From NCBI GenBank assembly GCA_020026115.1, contig JAHHQY010000004.1, positions 1 to 57,037 on the forward strand: a stretch of 57,037 nt of DNA. Reading direction: 5' to 3'. Below the pieces are notes generated by a model. The model ran no database searches and was not told the DNA's origin. It saw only the letters and a list, made by a program, of their open reading frames with translations. Shown piece after piece: positions 17,575 through 26,788 of this stretch (its first letter is position 1; each line of letters opens with the position of its first letter). Source of the stretch: Actinobacillus sp. GTDB taxonomy: Bacteria; Pseudomonadota; Gammaproteobacteria; Enterobacterales; Pasteurellaceae. The position numbers were made by a program, and so were the translations under genes.

Positions 17575-18684
17575 ATGATTATCGGTTGCCCAAAAGAAAT
17601 TAAAGTTCAAGAATATCGCGTAGGTTTAACCCCAGCAAACGTTCACACTTATGTTGAAAATGGTCACACTGTGTATATCGAACACGGTGCAGGTGCAGGC
17701 GTTGGTTTTTCTGATGAAGACTATAAAAATGCGGGTGCAATTTTAGCCGATAAAGCTGAACTTTTCGCCAAAAGTGAAATGATTGTTAAAGTAAAAGAAC
17801 CAATCGAAGAAGAATATCATTACTTCCGTGAAAACACGATTCTTTACACCTATCTTCACCTTGCAGCTGACAAACCATTAACAGATATGTTAGTGGAGAA
17901 AAAAATCCAATCTATCGCTTATGAAACCATTAAAACTCCTCAAGGTTTACCTTGCTTAGCTCCAATGAGTATGATTGCAGGTCGCTTAGCTTCTTTAGAA
18001 TCAGCGAAATTCATTCAAAAAACTTTCGGCGGTGAAGGCGTATTATTAAGCGGTACTGCTGGTACTCCAAAAGGTAAAGTTGTTATCTTAGGTGGCGGTG
18101 TTGTTGGTTTAAACGCAGCACAAATCGCAATGGGTATCGGTGCAGACGTTACAATCTTAGATATCAATGCAGCACGTCTTGCTTATATCGACCAAATCTT
18201 CGATATGCGCATTAAAACTTTAACCAGTACTCGTGGTAACATCTTAGAATGCTTAAAAGAAGCAGACGTTGTTATCGGTGCGGTGTTAATTCCTGGTGCT
18301 AAAGCGCCACACTTAGTTCGTCGCGAAGACTTAAAACTAATGAAAAAAGGCTCTGTAATTGTTGACGTTGCAATCGACCAAGGTGGCTGTATCGAAACTT
18401 CTCATGCAACAACCCACAACGAACCAACTTATGAAGTAGACGGCGTTGTTCACTACTGTGTAGCTAATATGCCAGGCTGTGTTGCTCGCACTTCTACCTT
18501 AGGTTTAACAGACTCTACTTTAGGTTACGGTTTAGAAATTGCAAAACTAGGCGTTAAAGAAGCTTGCTTAAAAGATAACGCACTACTTTGCGGTTTAAAT
18601 ACTTACAACGGTAAAATTACTTTCAAAGGTGTAAGTGACGCATTTGATATGCCTTACACACCAGCTGAAGAAGCTTTACAATAA
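17575..18684 (+). CDS. ald: Alanine dehydrogenase
   Basis: 369 residues. NAD-dependent interconversion of L-alanine with pyruvate and ammonia. The N-terminus MIIGCPKEIKVQEYRVGLTP is the AlaDH/PNT signature with the substrate arginine. The NAD fold is VILGGGVVGLNAAQIA, followed by DINAARL. Catalytic regions include YTYLHLA and the C-terminal MPGCVARTSTLGL. GGAG precedes the ATG. An NSS transporter follows on the same strand, which suggests uptake and oxidation of alanine as a carbon or nitrogen source under catabolite control. Confidence 0.95.
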   Translation: MIIGCPKEIKVQEYRVGLTPANVHTYVENGHTVYIEHGAGAGVGFSDEDYKNAGAILADKAELFAKSEMIVKVKEPIEEEYHYFRENTILYTYLHLAADKPLTDMLVEKKIQSIAYETIKTPQGLPCLAPMSMIAGRLASLESAKFIQKTFGGEGVLLSGTAGTPKGKVVILGGGVVGLNAAQIAMGIGADVTILDINAARLAYIDQIFDMRIKTLTSTRGNILECLKEADVVIGAVLIPGAKAPHLVRREDLKLMKKGSVIVDVAIDQGGCIETSHATTHNEPTYEVDGVVHYCVANMPGCVARTSTLGLTDSTLGYGLEIAKLGVKEACLKDNALLCGLNTYNGKITFKGVSDAFDMPYTPAEEALQ

Positions 18685-18719
18685 TATTCTCAATATTATC
18701 CTTTCGATAATTCCCTTTA

Positions 18720-18756
18720 CATCTAACTTTTTCCTTTCATAGGAGAAAGTTAGATG
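18720..18756 (+). other. Stem-loop between ald and the NSS transporter
   Basis: Fifteen-base arms with one G-U wobble (CATCTAACTTTTTCC and GGAGAAAGTTAGATG), seven-base loop. No T-run follows directly, so it is not a typical terminator; it may stabilise the ald message or limit read-through. A smaller AT-only hairpin at 18681-18699 overlaps the ald stop. Confidence 0.5.
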
Positions 18757-18802
18757 ATAATCTTCACAATTTTTTGCAAATTAAATCTTGCTAGGGACTC
18801 TT

Positions 18803-20191
18803 ATGTCTGAAATAAATAATCAACAACGACAATCTTGGTCAAGTAAGCTTACTTATATTTTAACCGTTGCAGGCGCAACTGTTGGTTTCGGGGCAACTTG
18901 GCGTTTTCCATACTTAGTGGGTGAAAATGGCGGTGGGGCGTATGTGTTCCTTTTCTGTATTGCAATGATCGTTATCGGTATTCCGATGATTTTAGTTGAA
19001 AACGTAATTGGTCGCCGTATGCATGCCAATGCAATTGACGCCTTTAACGGTAAAAAAATTGCTAAAGGCTGGCGAATTTTAGGCTATATGGGAATGTGTG
19101 GTGCATTCGGAATTATGGCTTACTACACCGTTTTAGGCGGATGGGTTATCGACTATATTGTTCATTTAGTTACAGGTTCGATGGATTTATCTGCTCCTGT
19201 TAACGCTCAATATACTTCTCATTTCTTCGCTGAAAACATTCAAAACGCCCCTGTTAGCATCCTTCTCGCCTCTCTTGCTTTCTGTGTCATTAACTACTTT
19301 ATCTTAGCTAAAGGTATCATGGAAGGTTTAGAACGTGCTGTACAATACTTAATGCCAATTTTATTCATCTTCTTAATCATTATGATTGTACGTAACGTTA
19401 CTCTACCAAATGCGATGGAAGGGGTGAAATTCTACCTAATCCCAGATTTCTCAAAAATTAACGGTAAACTTTTCATCTTCGTTTTAGGTCAAGTTTTCTT
19501 TGCCTTAAGTTTAGGTTTCGGTGTATTAATCACCCTTTCAAGCTACTTAAGCAAAGGTGAAAACCTTGTACAAACCGCTTCAATTACTGCCGTTTTAAAT
19601 ACTTTAATTGCTGTGGGCGCAGGCTTTATGATTTTCCCATCTCTTGCAAGTGCCGGTATCAGCCCAGCTTCTGGTCCAACATTAGTATTCCAAAGCTTGC
19701 CAATCGTATTCTCTAATATGTGGCAAGGTACTATGTTTGCGATTATCTTCTTTACCTTGTTAACTGTTGCCGCTTTAACAACATCATTAACTATCTATGA
19801 AGTAATGATTACTGCCTTACAAGAAAAAACTCGCTTAACTCGTAAACAAGCTATCCTTGTAGCACTTGGTGGTACCTTCTTATTCGGTAACGTACCGTCT
19901 GTGTTAAGTGATAACCTTTGGTCTGACATTCGCCCATTCGGTATGAGCATTTTCGATGCCTTCGACTATATCAGTGGTAACATCTTCTTCATCTTAACCG
20001 CGCTTGGTTCTGCTATCTTCGTTGGTTATGTCTTAAAAGATGATGCGAAAAAAGAATTATCTTTAGGTTTCTTAAAACAAGGCGAAGAAGTAAAAGATTC
20101 TAAATTCATCAATATCTGGTTTAACTACGTTCGCTTTGTTATCCCAGCCCTAATTTTAGTTATCTTTTATAGCTCAATCTTCGGTTTCTAA
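18803..20191 (+). CDS. Sodium-dependent amino acid transporter (NSS/SNF family)
   Basis: 462 residues from the ATG at 18803 (CTAGGGA upstream); an in-frame TTG at 18788 is the longer alternative. About eleven hydrophobic helices. The first carries GATVGFGATWRFPYLVGENGGG, the unwound sodium- and substrate-binding helix of the neurotransmitter:sodium symporter family, and LSLGFGVLITLSSYL matches the sixth. The substrate cannot be read from sequence; linkage to ald suggests alanine or a related small amino acid. Ends in a repeat-pair terminator. Confidence 0.9.
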   Translation: MSEINNQQRQSWSSKLTYILTVAGATVGFGATWRFPYLVGENGGGAYVFLFCIAMIVIGIPMILVENVIGRRMHANAIDAFNGKKIAKGWRILGYMGMCGAFGIMAYYTVLGGWVIDYIVHLVTGSMDLSAPVNAQYTSHFFAENIQNAPVSILLASLAFCVINYFILAKGIMEGLERAVQYLMPILFIFLIIMIVRNVTLPNAMEGVKFYLIPDFSKINGKLFIFVLGQVFFALSLGFGVLITLSSYLSKGENLVQTASITAVLNTLIAVGAGFMIFPSLASAGISPASGPTLVFQSLPIVFSNMWQGTMFAIIFFTLLTVAALTTSLTIYEVMITALQEKTRLTRKQAILVALGGTFLFGNVPSVLSDNLWSDIRPFGMSIFDAFDYISGNIFFILTALGSAIFVGYVLKDDAKKELSLGFLKQGEEVKDSKFINIWFNYVRFVIPALILVIFYSSIFGF

Positions 20192-20209
20192 ATAACCTTT
20201 AAATATCAA

Positions 20210-20240
20210 GCTCGCACCGAATTTTCGGTGCGAGTTTATT
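20210..20240 (+). terminator. Repeat-pair terminator after the NSS transporter
   Basis: GCTCGCACCGAA (20210-20221) and TTCGGTGCGAGT (20224-20235) form an 11-base stem with a very tight loop, then TTTATTTATT. Both copies carry the T-for-C variant (CGGTGCGAG), so pairing is kept. Confidence 0.85.
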
Positions 20241-20383
20241 TATTGAATTTTCTTTTTAATTGAAATATATCTAATTTATTAGCTTTGTTTTTAGATAATA
20301 TTTACCTTTCTATCTTTTTATTTAATTTTAAGCTCACTTTTCATTGCGTCTTTTCCCTTTTTTATTGCATAGTGATTTTCGCA

Positions 20384-20392
20384 AACACAACA
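20384..20392 (+). promoter_or_regulatory. CA-rich possible GcvB sRNA target in the gdhA leader
   Basis: AACACAACA lies eight bases before the gdhA ribosome-binding AAGG. GcvB in enterobacteria and Pasteurella pairs through a GU-rich region with CA-rich leaders (AACACAACAT-like), and gdhA is a reported enterobacterial target. The match is seen; regulation is inferred. Confidence 0.4.
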
Positions 20393-20408
20393 AAAAAAAG
20401 GAAAAATT

Positions 20409-21758
20409 ATGTCCACCATTCACTCCGTAGAAGATTTTTTAGCAAACATGCAACAAAGAGATGGTCAGCAAGCTGAATTTTTACAAGCTGTGCGCGAAGT
20501 TTTGACCTCACTTTGGGATTTTTTAGAAGCGAATCCAAAATATCGCCAACAAAGCCTTTTAGAACGCTTAGTTGAACCTGAGCGAGTCATTCAATTTCGC
20601 GTTGCATGGGTTGACGACCAAGGCAAAGTGCAAGTTAACCGCGCTTACCGCGTACAATTTAACAGCGCGATTGGCCCTTATAAAGGCGGAATGCGCTTCC
20701 ACCCTTCTGTTAATTTATCGATTCTGAAATTTTTAGGCTTTGAGCAAATTTTTAAAAATGCCTTAACTTCATTGCCTATGGGTGGCGCAAAAGGTGGTGC
20801 TGACTTTGACCCGAAAGGCAAATCCGATGGCGAAGTTATGCGTTTTTGCCAAGCTTTAATGACTGAACTTTATCGCCATATTGGCGCTGATACTGATGTC
20901 CCTGCCGGAGATATTGGGGTAGGTGGCCGTGAAGTGGGTTATTTAAGTGGCATGATGAAAAAACTTTCTAATCAATCTACTTGCGTCTTTACTGGTCGCG
21001 GGCTTTCTTTTGGTGGTAGCTTAATTCGTCCTGAAGCCACAGGTTATGGCTTATTATATTTCGTTGAAGCGATGTTAGAAGAAAAAGGCGAACGCTTAGA
21101 AGGCAAGAGCATCAGTGTTTCAGGCTCAGGTAATGTGGCGCAGTTTGCCATTCAAAAAGCGATTCAACTTGGCGCAAAAGTTGTCACTTGCTCTGACAGT
21201 AACGGCTATGTTTTTGATCCTGAAGGCTTTGATAACGCAAAATTAGAGGCTTTAATGGAAATTAAAAACCAACAACGAGGTCGAGTAAAAGATTACGCAC
21301 AGAAATTTGGGTTGCAATATGTTGAAAATCAACGTCCTTGGAAAGTCAAAGTGGATATTGCCCTACCTTGTGCCACACAAAATGAGCTACAAATCGAAGA
21401 TGCCCAAGCGTTAATTGCAAATGGCGTACAATTAGTCGCTGAAGGAGCGAATATGCCAACAACTATTGAAGCTACAGAAGCGTTTTTAGCGGCTCATGTT
21501 TTATTCGCACCAGGAAAAGCGGCAAATGCCGGAGGCGTTGCGGTTTCAGGTTTAGAAATGGCACAAAGTGCGCAACGTTTAGCTTGGTCAAGTGATGAAG
21601 TGGACGCAAAACTTAAAAGCATTATGCTTGATATTCACGCGAACTGTAAAAAATATGGTTTTGATGCTCAAAGTAAACATATTCATTATGTCAAAGGCGC
21701 TAATATTGCAGGTTTTGTAAAAGTCGCCGACGCTATGTTAGCGCAAGGTGTTTTTTAA
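20409..21758 (+). CDS. gdhA: NADP-specific glutamate dehydrogenase
   Basis: 449 residues, close to the 447 of E. coli GdhA. It assimilates ammonium into glutamate. The signature with the catalytic lysine is PMGGAKGGADFDPKGKSDGE, the nucleotide fold GSGNVAQFAIQKAIQLGAKV, and the substrate region includes GPYKGGMRFHPSVN. AAGG lies eight bases before the ATG. Together with ald upstream it makes a small nitrogen-metabolism region, although a terminator separates the two units. Confidence 0.96.
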   Translation: MSTIHSVEDFLANMQQRDGQQAEFLQAVREVLTSLWDFLEANPKYRQQSLLERLVEPERVIQFRVAWVDDQGKVQVNRAYRVQFNSAIGPYKGGMRFHPSVNLSILKFLGFEQIFKNALTSLPMGGAKGGADFDPKGKSDGEVMRFCQALMTELYRHIGADTDVPAGDIGVGGREVGYLSGMMKKLSNQSTCVFTGRGLSFGGSLIRPEATGYGLLYFVEAMLEEKGERLEGKSISVSGSGNVAQFAIQKAIQLGAKVVTCSDSNGYVFDPEGFDNAKLEALMEIKNQQRGRVKDYAQKFGLQYVENQRPWKVKVDIALPCATQNELQIEDAQALIANGVQLVAEGANMPTTIEATEAFLAAHVLFAPGKAANAGGVAVSGLEMAQSAQRLAWSSDEVDAKLKSIMLDIHANCKKYGFDAQSKHIHYVKGANIAGFVKVADAMLAQGVF

Positions 21759-21787
21759 CTCTGATCTTTTAATTGAGCGAAAAAAAT

Positions 21788-21816
21788 AACCCCCAAGATT
21801 TCTCTTGGGGGTTTTC
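21788..21816 (+). terminator. Bidirectional terminator between gdhA and eno
   Basis: AACCCCCAAGA / TCTTGGGGGTT around a four-base loop, with A-tract on the left and TTTT on the right, in the gap between convergent genes. Confidence 0.9.
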
Positions 21817-21838
21817 TTATACTTTTGCGTGAATCAAA

Positions 21839-23149
21839 TTAATGACCTTGGCAACGTACTGATTTAAGACCTAAGAAAGGTGCTTTTTCACCTAATGCTT
21901 CTTCGATACGCATTAATTGGTTGTATTTTGCAACACGGTCAGAACGGCTCATAGAACCTGTTTTAATTTGACCTGCTGCTGTACCTACTGCTAAATCAGC
22001 GATAGTTGCATCTTCAGTTTCGCCTGAACGGTGAGAAATGATGGTTGCATAACCTGCATCTTTCGCCATTTTGATTGCTGCTAAAGTTTCAGATAAAGAA
22101 CCGATTTGGTTGAATTTGATTAAAATCGCATTCGCAATACCTTTTTCGATACCTTCTTTTAAAATTTTCGTGTTTGTTACGAATAAATCGTCGCCCACTA
22201 ATTGAATTTTGTCACCTAAAACTTTAGTTTGGTAAGCAAAACCTTCCCAGTCTGATTCGTCTAAACCATCTTCGATAGAAACGATTGGGTATTCTTCAGT
22301 TAATTTTTCAAGGTAGTGAGTAAATTCTTCAGAAGTGAATGTTTTACCTTCACCTTTTAATTCATAATGGCCAGTTTCTTTGTTGTAGAATTCAGAAGCA
22401 GCGCAGTCCATCGCTAAAGTGATGTCTTTACCAAATTCTAAACCTGCATTTGCTACAGCTTCTTTGATGCATTCTAATGCTTCTGCGTTAGAAGATAAGT
22501 TTGGTGCGAAACCGCCTTCATCACCAACAGATGTGCTTAAACCGCGTGCTTTTAATACTTTTGCAAGGCTATGGAATACTTCTGCACCCATACGGATTGC
22601 TTCACGTTCAGTTTTTGCACCCACTGGTTGAATCATAAATTCTTGAATATCAACGTTGTTATCAGCATGTTCACCACCGTTTAAGATATTCATCATTGGA
22701 AGTGGCATAGAGTAAACACCTGGTGTGCCGTTTAATTCTGCAATCCAAGCGTAAAGTGGCATACCTTTTGCTGCTGCAGCTGCTTTTGCTGCGGCTAAAG
22801 AAACCGCTAAAATTGCGTTTGCACCAAAGTTAGATTTGTTTTCTGTACCATCTAAATCGATCATGATTTGGTCGATTTCTTTTTGGTTAGAAGCATCTTT
22901 ACCAACTAATGCTTGTGCAATTTCATTATTTACAGCGTGAACGGCTTTAAGAACACCTTTACCACCAAAGCGAGCTTTATCGCCATCGCGTAATTCTAAT
23001 GCTTCACGAGAACCCGTAGATGCACCTGATGGCGCTGCAGCCATACCTACGAAGCCACCTTCTAAATGTACTTCTGCTTCTACGGTTGGGTTACCGCGTG
23101 AATCAACAATTTCGCGACCAATCACTTTGATAATTTCACATTTTGCCAT
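21839..23149 (-). CDS. eno: Enolase
   Basis: 436 residues, typical bacterial length. Converts 2-phosphoglycerate to phosphoenolpyruvate and is also a degradosome partner in gamma-proteobacteria. Visible are PSGASTGSREALELRDGD (loop closing over the active site), the metal ligands in AMDCAAS, SIEDGLDE and GDDLF, the catalytic lysine in ILIKFNQIGS and SHRSGETEDATIADLAVG. GAGGAAA precedes the ATG. Codon use is strongly biased, as expected for a highly expressed gene. Confidence 0.98.
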   Translation of the reverse strand: MAKCEIIKVIGREIVDSRGNPTVEAEVHLEGGFVGMAAAPSGASTGSREALELRDGDKARFGGKGVLKAVHAVNNEIAQALVGKDASNQKEIDQIMIDLDGTENKSNFGANAILAVSLAAAKAAAAAKGMPLYAWIAELNGTPGVYSMPLPMMNILNGGEHADNNVDIQEFMIQPVGAKTEREAIRMGAEVFHSLAKVLKARGLSTSVGDEGGFAPNLSSNAEALECIKEAVANAGLEFGKDITLAMDCAASEFYNKETGHYELKGEGKTFTSEEFTHYLEKLTEEYPIVSIEDGLDESDWEGFAYQTKVLGDKIQLVGDDLFVTNTKILKEGIEKGIANAILIKFNQIGSLSETLAAIKMAKDAGYATIISHRSGETEDATIADLAVGTAAGQIKTGSMSRSDRVAKYNQLMRIEEALGEKAPFLGLKSVRCQGH

Positions 23150-23327
23150 TGTTTTTTCCTCTTTTGAGTTGATTTGAAAATCTGTTTTTAACTTCGCTAT
23201 TTTAGCGGACTTTAGTTGCTTTGTCTTGCAAAAGTCCTAGCTAAAAAGGAATTTTTTATTTTGTCAGGAAATCCCCACTTTTTTGCCGAAATTCGATACT
23301 TATTTGTTAATTTAGCGTTAAAAAGAT

Positions 23328-23362
23328 GAAAAAAGGATTAAGTTTTTACTTAATCCTTTTCA
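23328..23362 (-). terminator. Terminator after lipA
   Basis: A 13-base perfect stem AAAAGGATTAAGT / ACTTAATCCTTTT with a four-base loop; the minus strand continues in T. It isolates eno from the upstream lipA transcript. Confidence 0.8.
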
Positions 23363-23385
23363 TTAAAATTTCAGTTCGCGGGATA

Positions 23386-23400
23386 TTTTTCGGCGCGAGT
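23386..23400 (+). repeat. Uptake-sequence-like repeat copy
   Basis: TTTTTCGGCGCGAGT, six bases past the lipA stop codon. Confidence 0.75.
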
Positions 23401-23406
23401 GCGTTT

Positions 23407-24369
23407 TTAACGCACTAAACCACCACTTGCTTGTAAATCTGCATGATAAGAAGAACGCACAAATGGACCACAAGCGGCATGTTCAAAGCCCATTGCTTGC
23501 GCTTTTTCGCGGAACATATCAAATTCTGCAGGTGGCACATAACGATCCACAGGTAAATGGTGACGACTTGGTTGTAAATATTGCCCTAAGGTTAACATCG
23601 TTACGCCGTTATCGCGTAAATCTTGCATAACTTGCAAAATCTCTTCATTCGTTTCACCTAAGCCGGCCATAATGCCTGATTTCGTTGGGATATGCGGGAA
23701 CATTTGTTTAAAGTCACGCAATAATTTTAGCGACCATTCATAATTAGAGCCAGGACAAACTTCTTTGTATAAACGCGGAACGTTTTCCATATTGTGATTA
23801 AACACATCAGGTGGATTTTCACTTAAAATTTCAAGGGCTTGCTCAATACGACCACGGAAGTCTGGCACTAAGATTTCAATTTTAATGCCCGGATTTATCG
23901 CGCGAATTTCGCGAATACAATTGGCAAAATGCGTAGCCCCGCGATCTGGTAAATCATCACGATCCACAGAAGTTATCACCACATATTTTAACTTCATATC
24001 GGCAATGGTTTCCGCTAATTGGCGTGGCTCATTTTCATCTACGGGTAAAGGTTTACCATGAGCCACATCACAAAATGGACAACGACGCGTACAAATTGCC
24101 CCTAAAATCATAAAGGTTGCCGTACCATGATTAAAACATTCATTTAAATTCGGGCAAGATGCTTCTTCACATACGGAATGTAAACTATGACGACGAATAC
24201 CATTTTTAATGGCTTGCACTTTTTCTGAACTCGCCGAAAGTTTAATTTTCATCCATTCCGGTTTTTTCAATAATTCTTGGTTAGGATCAATATTCTTGAC
24301 TTTAATAATCGAGGTTTTGGCCGCATCGCGATATTTAATACCGCGTTCCATTTTAAAAGGTTTATTCAT
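23407..24369 (-). CDS. lipA: Lipoyl synthase (radical SAM)
   Basis: 320 residues. Inserts two sulfurs into protein-bound octanoyl groups to make lipoate. Both iron-sulfur clusters are visible: the auxiliary cluster C67, C72, C78 (CEEASCPNLNEC) and the radical-SAM cluster C93, C97, C100 (CTRRCPFC). The C-terminal serine ligand is in VRSSYHAD. Works on the octanoyl group placed by LipB, encoded 18 bases upstream. Confidence 0.97.
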   Translation of the reverse strand: MNKPFKMERGIKYRDAAKTSIIKVKNIDPNQELLKKPEWMKIKLSASSEKVQAIKNGIRRHSLHSVCEEASCPNLNECFNHGTATFMILGAICTRRCPFCDVAHGKPLPVDENEPRQLAETIADMKLKYVVITSVDRDDLPDRGATHFANCIREIRAINPGIKIEILVPDFRGRIEQALEILSENPPDVFNHNMENVPRLYKEVCPGSNYEWSLKLLRDFKQMFPHIPTKSGIMAGLGETNEEILQVMQDLRDNGVTMLTLGQYLQPSRHHLPVDRYVPPAEFDMFREKAQAMGFEHAACGPFVRSSYHADLQASGGLVR

Positions 24370-24387
24370 AAATAATCACTTCCATTG

Positions 24388-25044
24388 TTATATGTGTGTT
24401 ACATTATTGTAACCTAAATCTTGCACAAAGTGCGTCACTAATTTTGGTGCCACCAACTGACAGGTTGCTTTCTCTTTCTCAATAAAGTCCGCTAATTGCG
24501 TCATTTGAAGGCCTGCGTAACCGCAAGGATTGATAAATTGGAAGGGGGTTAAATCCATTTGAATGTTAAATGCTAGGCCATGGAATGAACAACCGCGACG
24601 AATACGAAGACCTAAAGAGCAAATTTTTTTCCCTTCAATATACACGCCGGGTGCGTCTTTTTTCGCATAACTTTCAATGCCATAATCCGCTAATGTGCTA
24701 ATGACGGATTGTTCTAATGCGCTCACTAAATCACGCACGCTTAAGTTAACCCCTGTTGCTTTTAAGCGTTTAAGGTCAATTAAAACGTACATAACCTGTT
24801 GCCCTAAACCATGATAGGTAATTTGCCCACCGCGATCTGATTGTACAACGGGAATATCCGTTAATTGCAATAAATGTTCAGGTCGCCCCGTAGCTCCTTG
24901 CGTATAAACACTAGGATGTTCTACTAACCAAATTTCATCTGCCGTATCAATATTACGTTCATCCGTAAATTGTTGCATTTTTTGCCAAACATCTTCGTAA
25001 GGCTGAACGCCAAGTTGGCGAATAATTAAAGCTTGATTATTCAT
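24388..25044 (-). CDS. lipB: Octanoyl-ACP:protein octanoyltransferase
   Basis: 218 residues from the ATG at 25044 (GAAGAA upstream), giving MNNQALIIRQLG, a family-like start; ten open codons before it are a low-complexity run of Phe and Lys over the poly-A tract of a terminator. It moves octanoyl from ACP to lipoyl domains. RGGQITYHGLGQQVMY holds the conserved glycine/histidine region, and the catalytic cysteine is in INPCGYAGLQMTQL. Operon with lipA; a terminator divides it from ybeD. Confidence 0.95.
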   Translation of the reverse strand: MNNQALIIRQLGVQPYEDVWQKMQQFTDERNIDTADEIWLVEHPSVYTQGATGRPEHLLQLTDIPVVQSDRGGQITYHGLGQQVMYVLIDLKRLKATGVNLSVRDLVSALEQSVISTLADYGIESYAKKDAPGVYIEGKKICSLGLRIRRGCSFHGLAFNIQMDLTPFQFINPCGYAGLQMTQLADFIEKEKATCQLVAPKLVTHFVQDLGYNNVTHI

Positions 25045-25066
25045 TTTCTTCTTTTTAACAAAAAAA

Positions 25067-25099
25067 AAGAACAAATTGACTTTTCATCAATTTGTTCTT
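25067..25099 (-). terminator. Terminator between ybeD and lipB
   Basis: Thirteen-base perfect stem AAGAACAAATTGA / TCAATTTGTTCTT with seven-base loop; reading the minus strand a T-run of about nine follows. It ends just before the lipB ribosome-binding site. Confidence 0.85.
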
Positions 25100-25108
25100 C
25101 ATTAATCA

Positions 25109-25432
25109 CTATAAAACCATGCGCACGCCTTCAATTTTGGCAAGCTCTTTATAAAGGGTTTCTACTTGTTCAATATTTTCGGCGCGTAAAGTTAATGAAA
25201 CGGATTCATAAGTCCCTTTTGAGCTGATGGCACTTTTTGCTTCATCAATTACTTTTCCGTGTTCACTCATCACTTTTTTCACATCTTCTGCTAAGTCTGA
25301 GCGAGTTTTACCGACCACTTTAAAAGTAAAATCGCATGGAAATTCAAGTAAATCTTTTAATTTTTTTTCCGATTGGATTTCCGTTGCTTGCACAATGCGT
25401 TGTGGTGCTGAGGTATTTTTTTGGTTTGTCAT
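25109..25432 (-). CDS. ybeD: YbeD-family protein (DUF493)
   Basis: 107 residues from the ATG at 25432 with AAGGA upstream. A small ferredoxin-like fold of unknown biochemical role, conserved between dacA and lipB across gamma-proteobacteria. LLEFPCDFTFKVVGKT and the ending EGVRMVL are family features. A near-match of the dispersed repeat is coded as LRAEN. Confidence 0.88.
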   Translation of the reverse strand: MTNQKNTSAPQRIVQATEIQSEKKLKDLLEFPCDFTFKVVGKTRSDLAEDVKKVMSEHGKVIDEAKSAISSKGTYESVSLTLRAENIEQVETLYKELAKIEGVRMVL

Positions 25433-25461
25433 TCTGTTTTCCTTTTTATAAATAAAGTCAA

Positions 25462-25476
25462 TTTTTCGGCGCGAAG
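25462..25476 (+). repeat. Uptake-sequence-like repeat copy
   Basis: TTTTTCGGCGCGAAG, one mismatch at the 3' end, between the dacA stop and the ybeD start. Confidence 0.65.
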
Positions 25477-25533
25477 GCCTTTTTACGTCTGCGCCCAAAT
25501 AGGGGCTTTTTGCAAAAATTCAAGCACCTCGCT

Positions 25534-26760
25534 TTAGAAGAAACTTTTCACCGTTAAGATGACCCAATCCCATAAACGGCTAAAAATGCCCCCTTGATTG
25601 ACATCGTTTAAAACTTGTAAATCCACCGTGGCAATATCTTTACCATCTAATTGATAAATCATTTTACCCACAACTTGCCCTTTCACTAATGGCGCTTTCA
25701 GCGGTTGTTGGCCTAATTCCGTGCGCATTTTAATGTCTTGACGACGACCTTTTGGCAACGTTAAGTAAGTATTTTTTAAACTGCCTAAATTTACTTTATT
25801 TTGCGCACCATAATACACCTCTGTTTGTAACAAAGTTTTTCCTGGTGTTAACGCGCGTAATGTTTCAAAATTTGCAAAGCCCCAACGCAATAATTTTTTA
25901 CTGTCTTGCGCGCGCGCTTGTTTGGTTGGCGTTCCCATCACCACAGAAATTAAGCGCATTTTATTCTCGCCTAAAGCTGAAGCCACAAGATTATAGCCCG
26001 CTTGGTTGGTATGCCCTGTTTTTAAGCCATCGACTTGTAAACTTGTATCCCATAACAATTCATTACGGTTTTTCTGTGTAATACCGTTAAATGTAAACTC
26101 TTTAATTGCATAAAGTTTGTATTCTTGCGGTAAATCATGCACCAAATGCCAACCAATGGTGGCCATATCTCGCGCACTAGAATATTGCCCTTCGTGGTCT
26201 AAACCATGCACCGTCATAAAATGCGTATTTTTTAATCCCATTTCTTGTGCATAGCGATTCATCGTTTGTATAAATGTATTTTGTGAACCTGAAACATATT
26301 GCGCCATTGCAATACAAGCGTCATTGCCCGAGTCCACAATAATACCTTTGTTTAATTCGGATACAGGTACTTTTTTACCCACTTCTAAATACATTAAAGA
26401 AGAACCGCGCAGTTTTGGATTTTGCGCCCAAGCTTCAGGACTAATGGTAACTAAATCAGAATTTTGAATTTTACCCTGTTTTAAAGCCTGCCCGATGACA
26501 TAACTTGTCATCATTTTCGTTAAAGAGGCGGGCGCTTGACGTTCATCTGCCCCTTTCGCCGCTAAAACAGCGCCTGAATGATAATCCACTAAAAAGTAAT
26601 TACGCGCTTCTAAAGTTGGTGTTGCAATACCATAATCTAAAGCATCAGTCTTTGTGCTTTCATCTTGCGTGCCATCTAAACTTTCTAATGCCATAACAGG
26701 CATCATGCAAAAACTTGCTAATGCTGTTGCACTGGTTGTTTTCATCCATTTTTTTAACAT
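25534..26760 (-). CDS. dacA: D-alanyl-D-alanine carboxypeptidase (PBP5 type)
   Basis: 408 residues. Removes the terminal D-Ala of peptidoglycan pentapeptides in the periplasm. Signal peptide at the N-terminus (cleavage probably after MALA/MALE near 24). The penicillin-binding motifs are S79-x-x-K82 (APASLTK), SGN in IIVDSGNDACIAMA and KTG in DGLKTGHTNQAGYN. The PBP5 C-terminal domain is present, ending in the amphipathic anchor SRLWDWVILTVKSFF. AAGGAG precedes the ATG. rlpA, which lies between dacA and rodA in H. influenzae, is absent here. Confidence 0.95.
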   Translation of the reverse strand: MLKKWMKTTSATALASFCMMPVMALESLDGTQDESTKTDALDYGIATPTLEARNYFLVDYHSGAVLAAKGADERQAPASLTKMMTSYVIGQALKQGKIQNSDLVTISPEAWAQNPKLRGSSLMYLEVGKKVPVSELNKGIIVDSGNDACIAMAQYVSGSQNTFIQTMNRYAQEMGLKNTHFMTVHGLDHEGQYSSARDMATIGWHLVHDLPQEYKLYAIKEFTFNGITQKNRNELLWDTSLQVDGLKTGHTNQAGYNLVASALGENKMRLISVVMGTPTKQARAQDSKKLLRWGFANFETLRALTPGKTLLQTEVYYGAQNKVNLGSLKNTYLTLPKGRRQDIKMRTELGQQPLKAPLVKGQVVGKMIYQLDGKDIATVDLQVLNDVNQGGIFSRLWDWVILTVKSFF

Positions 26761-26788
26761 TTCATCTCCTTTCCTATAAGTTAAACAA

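Noticed and set aside
23470..23478. ACAAGCGGC, one mismatch from the Actinobacillus-type uptake core
   Set aside because: A single near-match inside lipA is expected by chance, and its last base breaks the conserved core.
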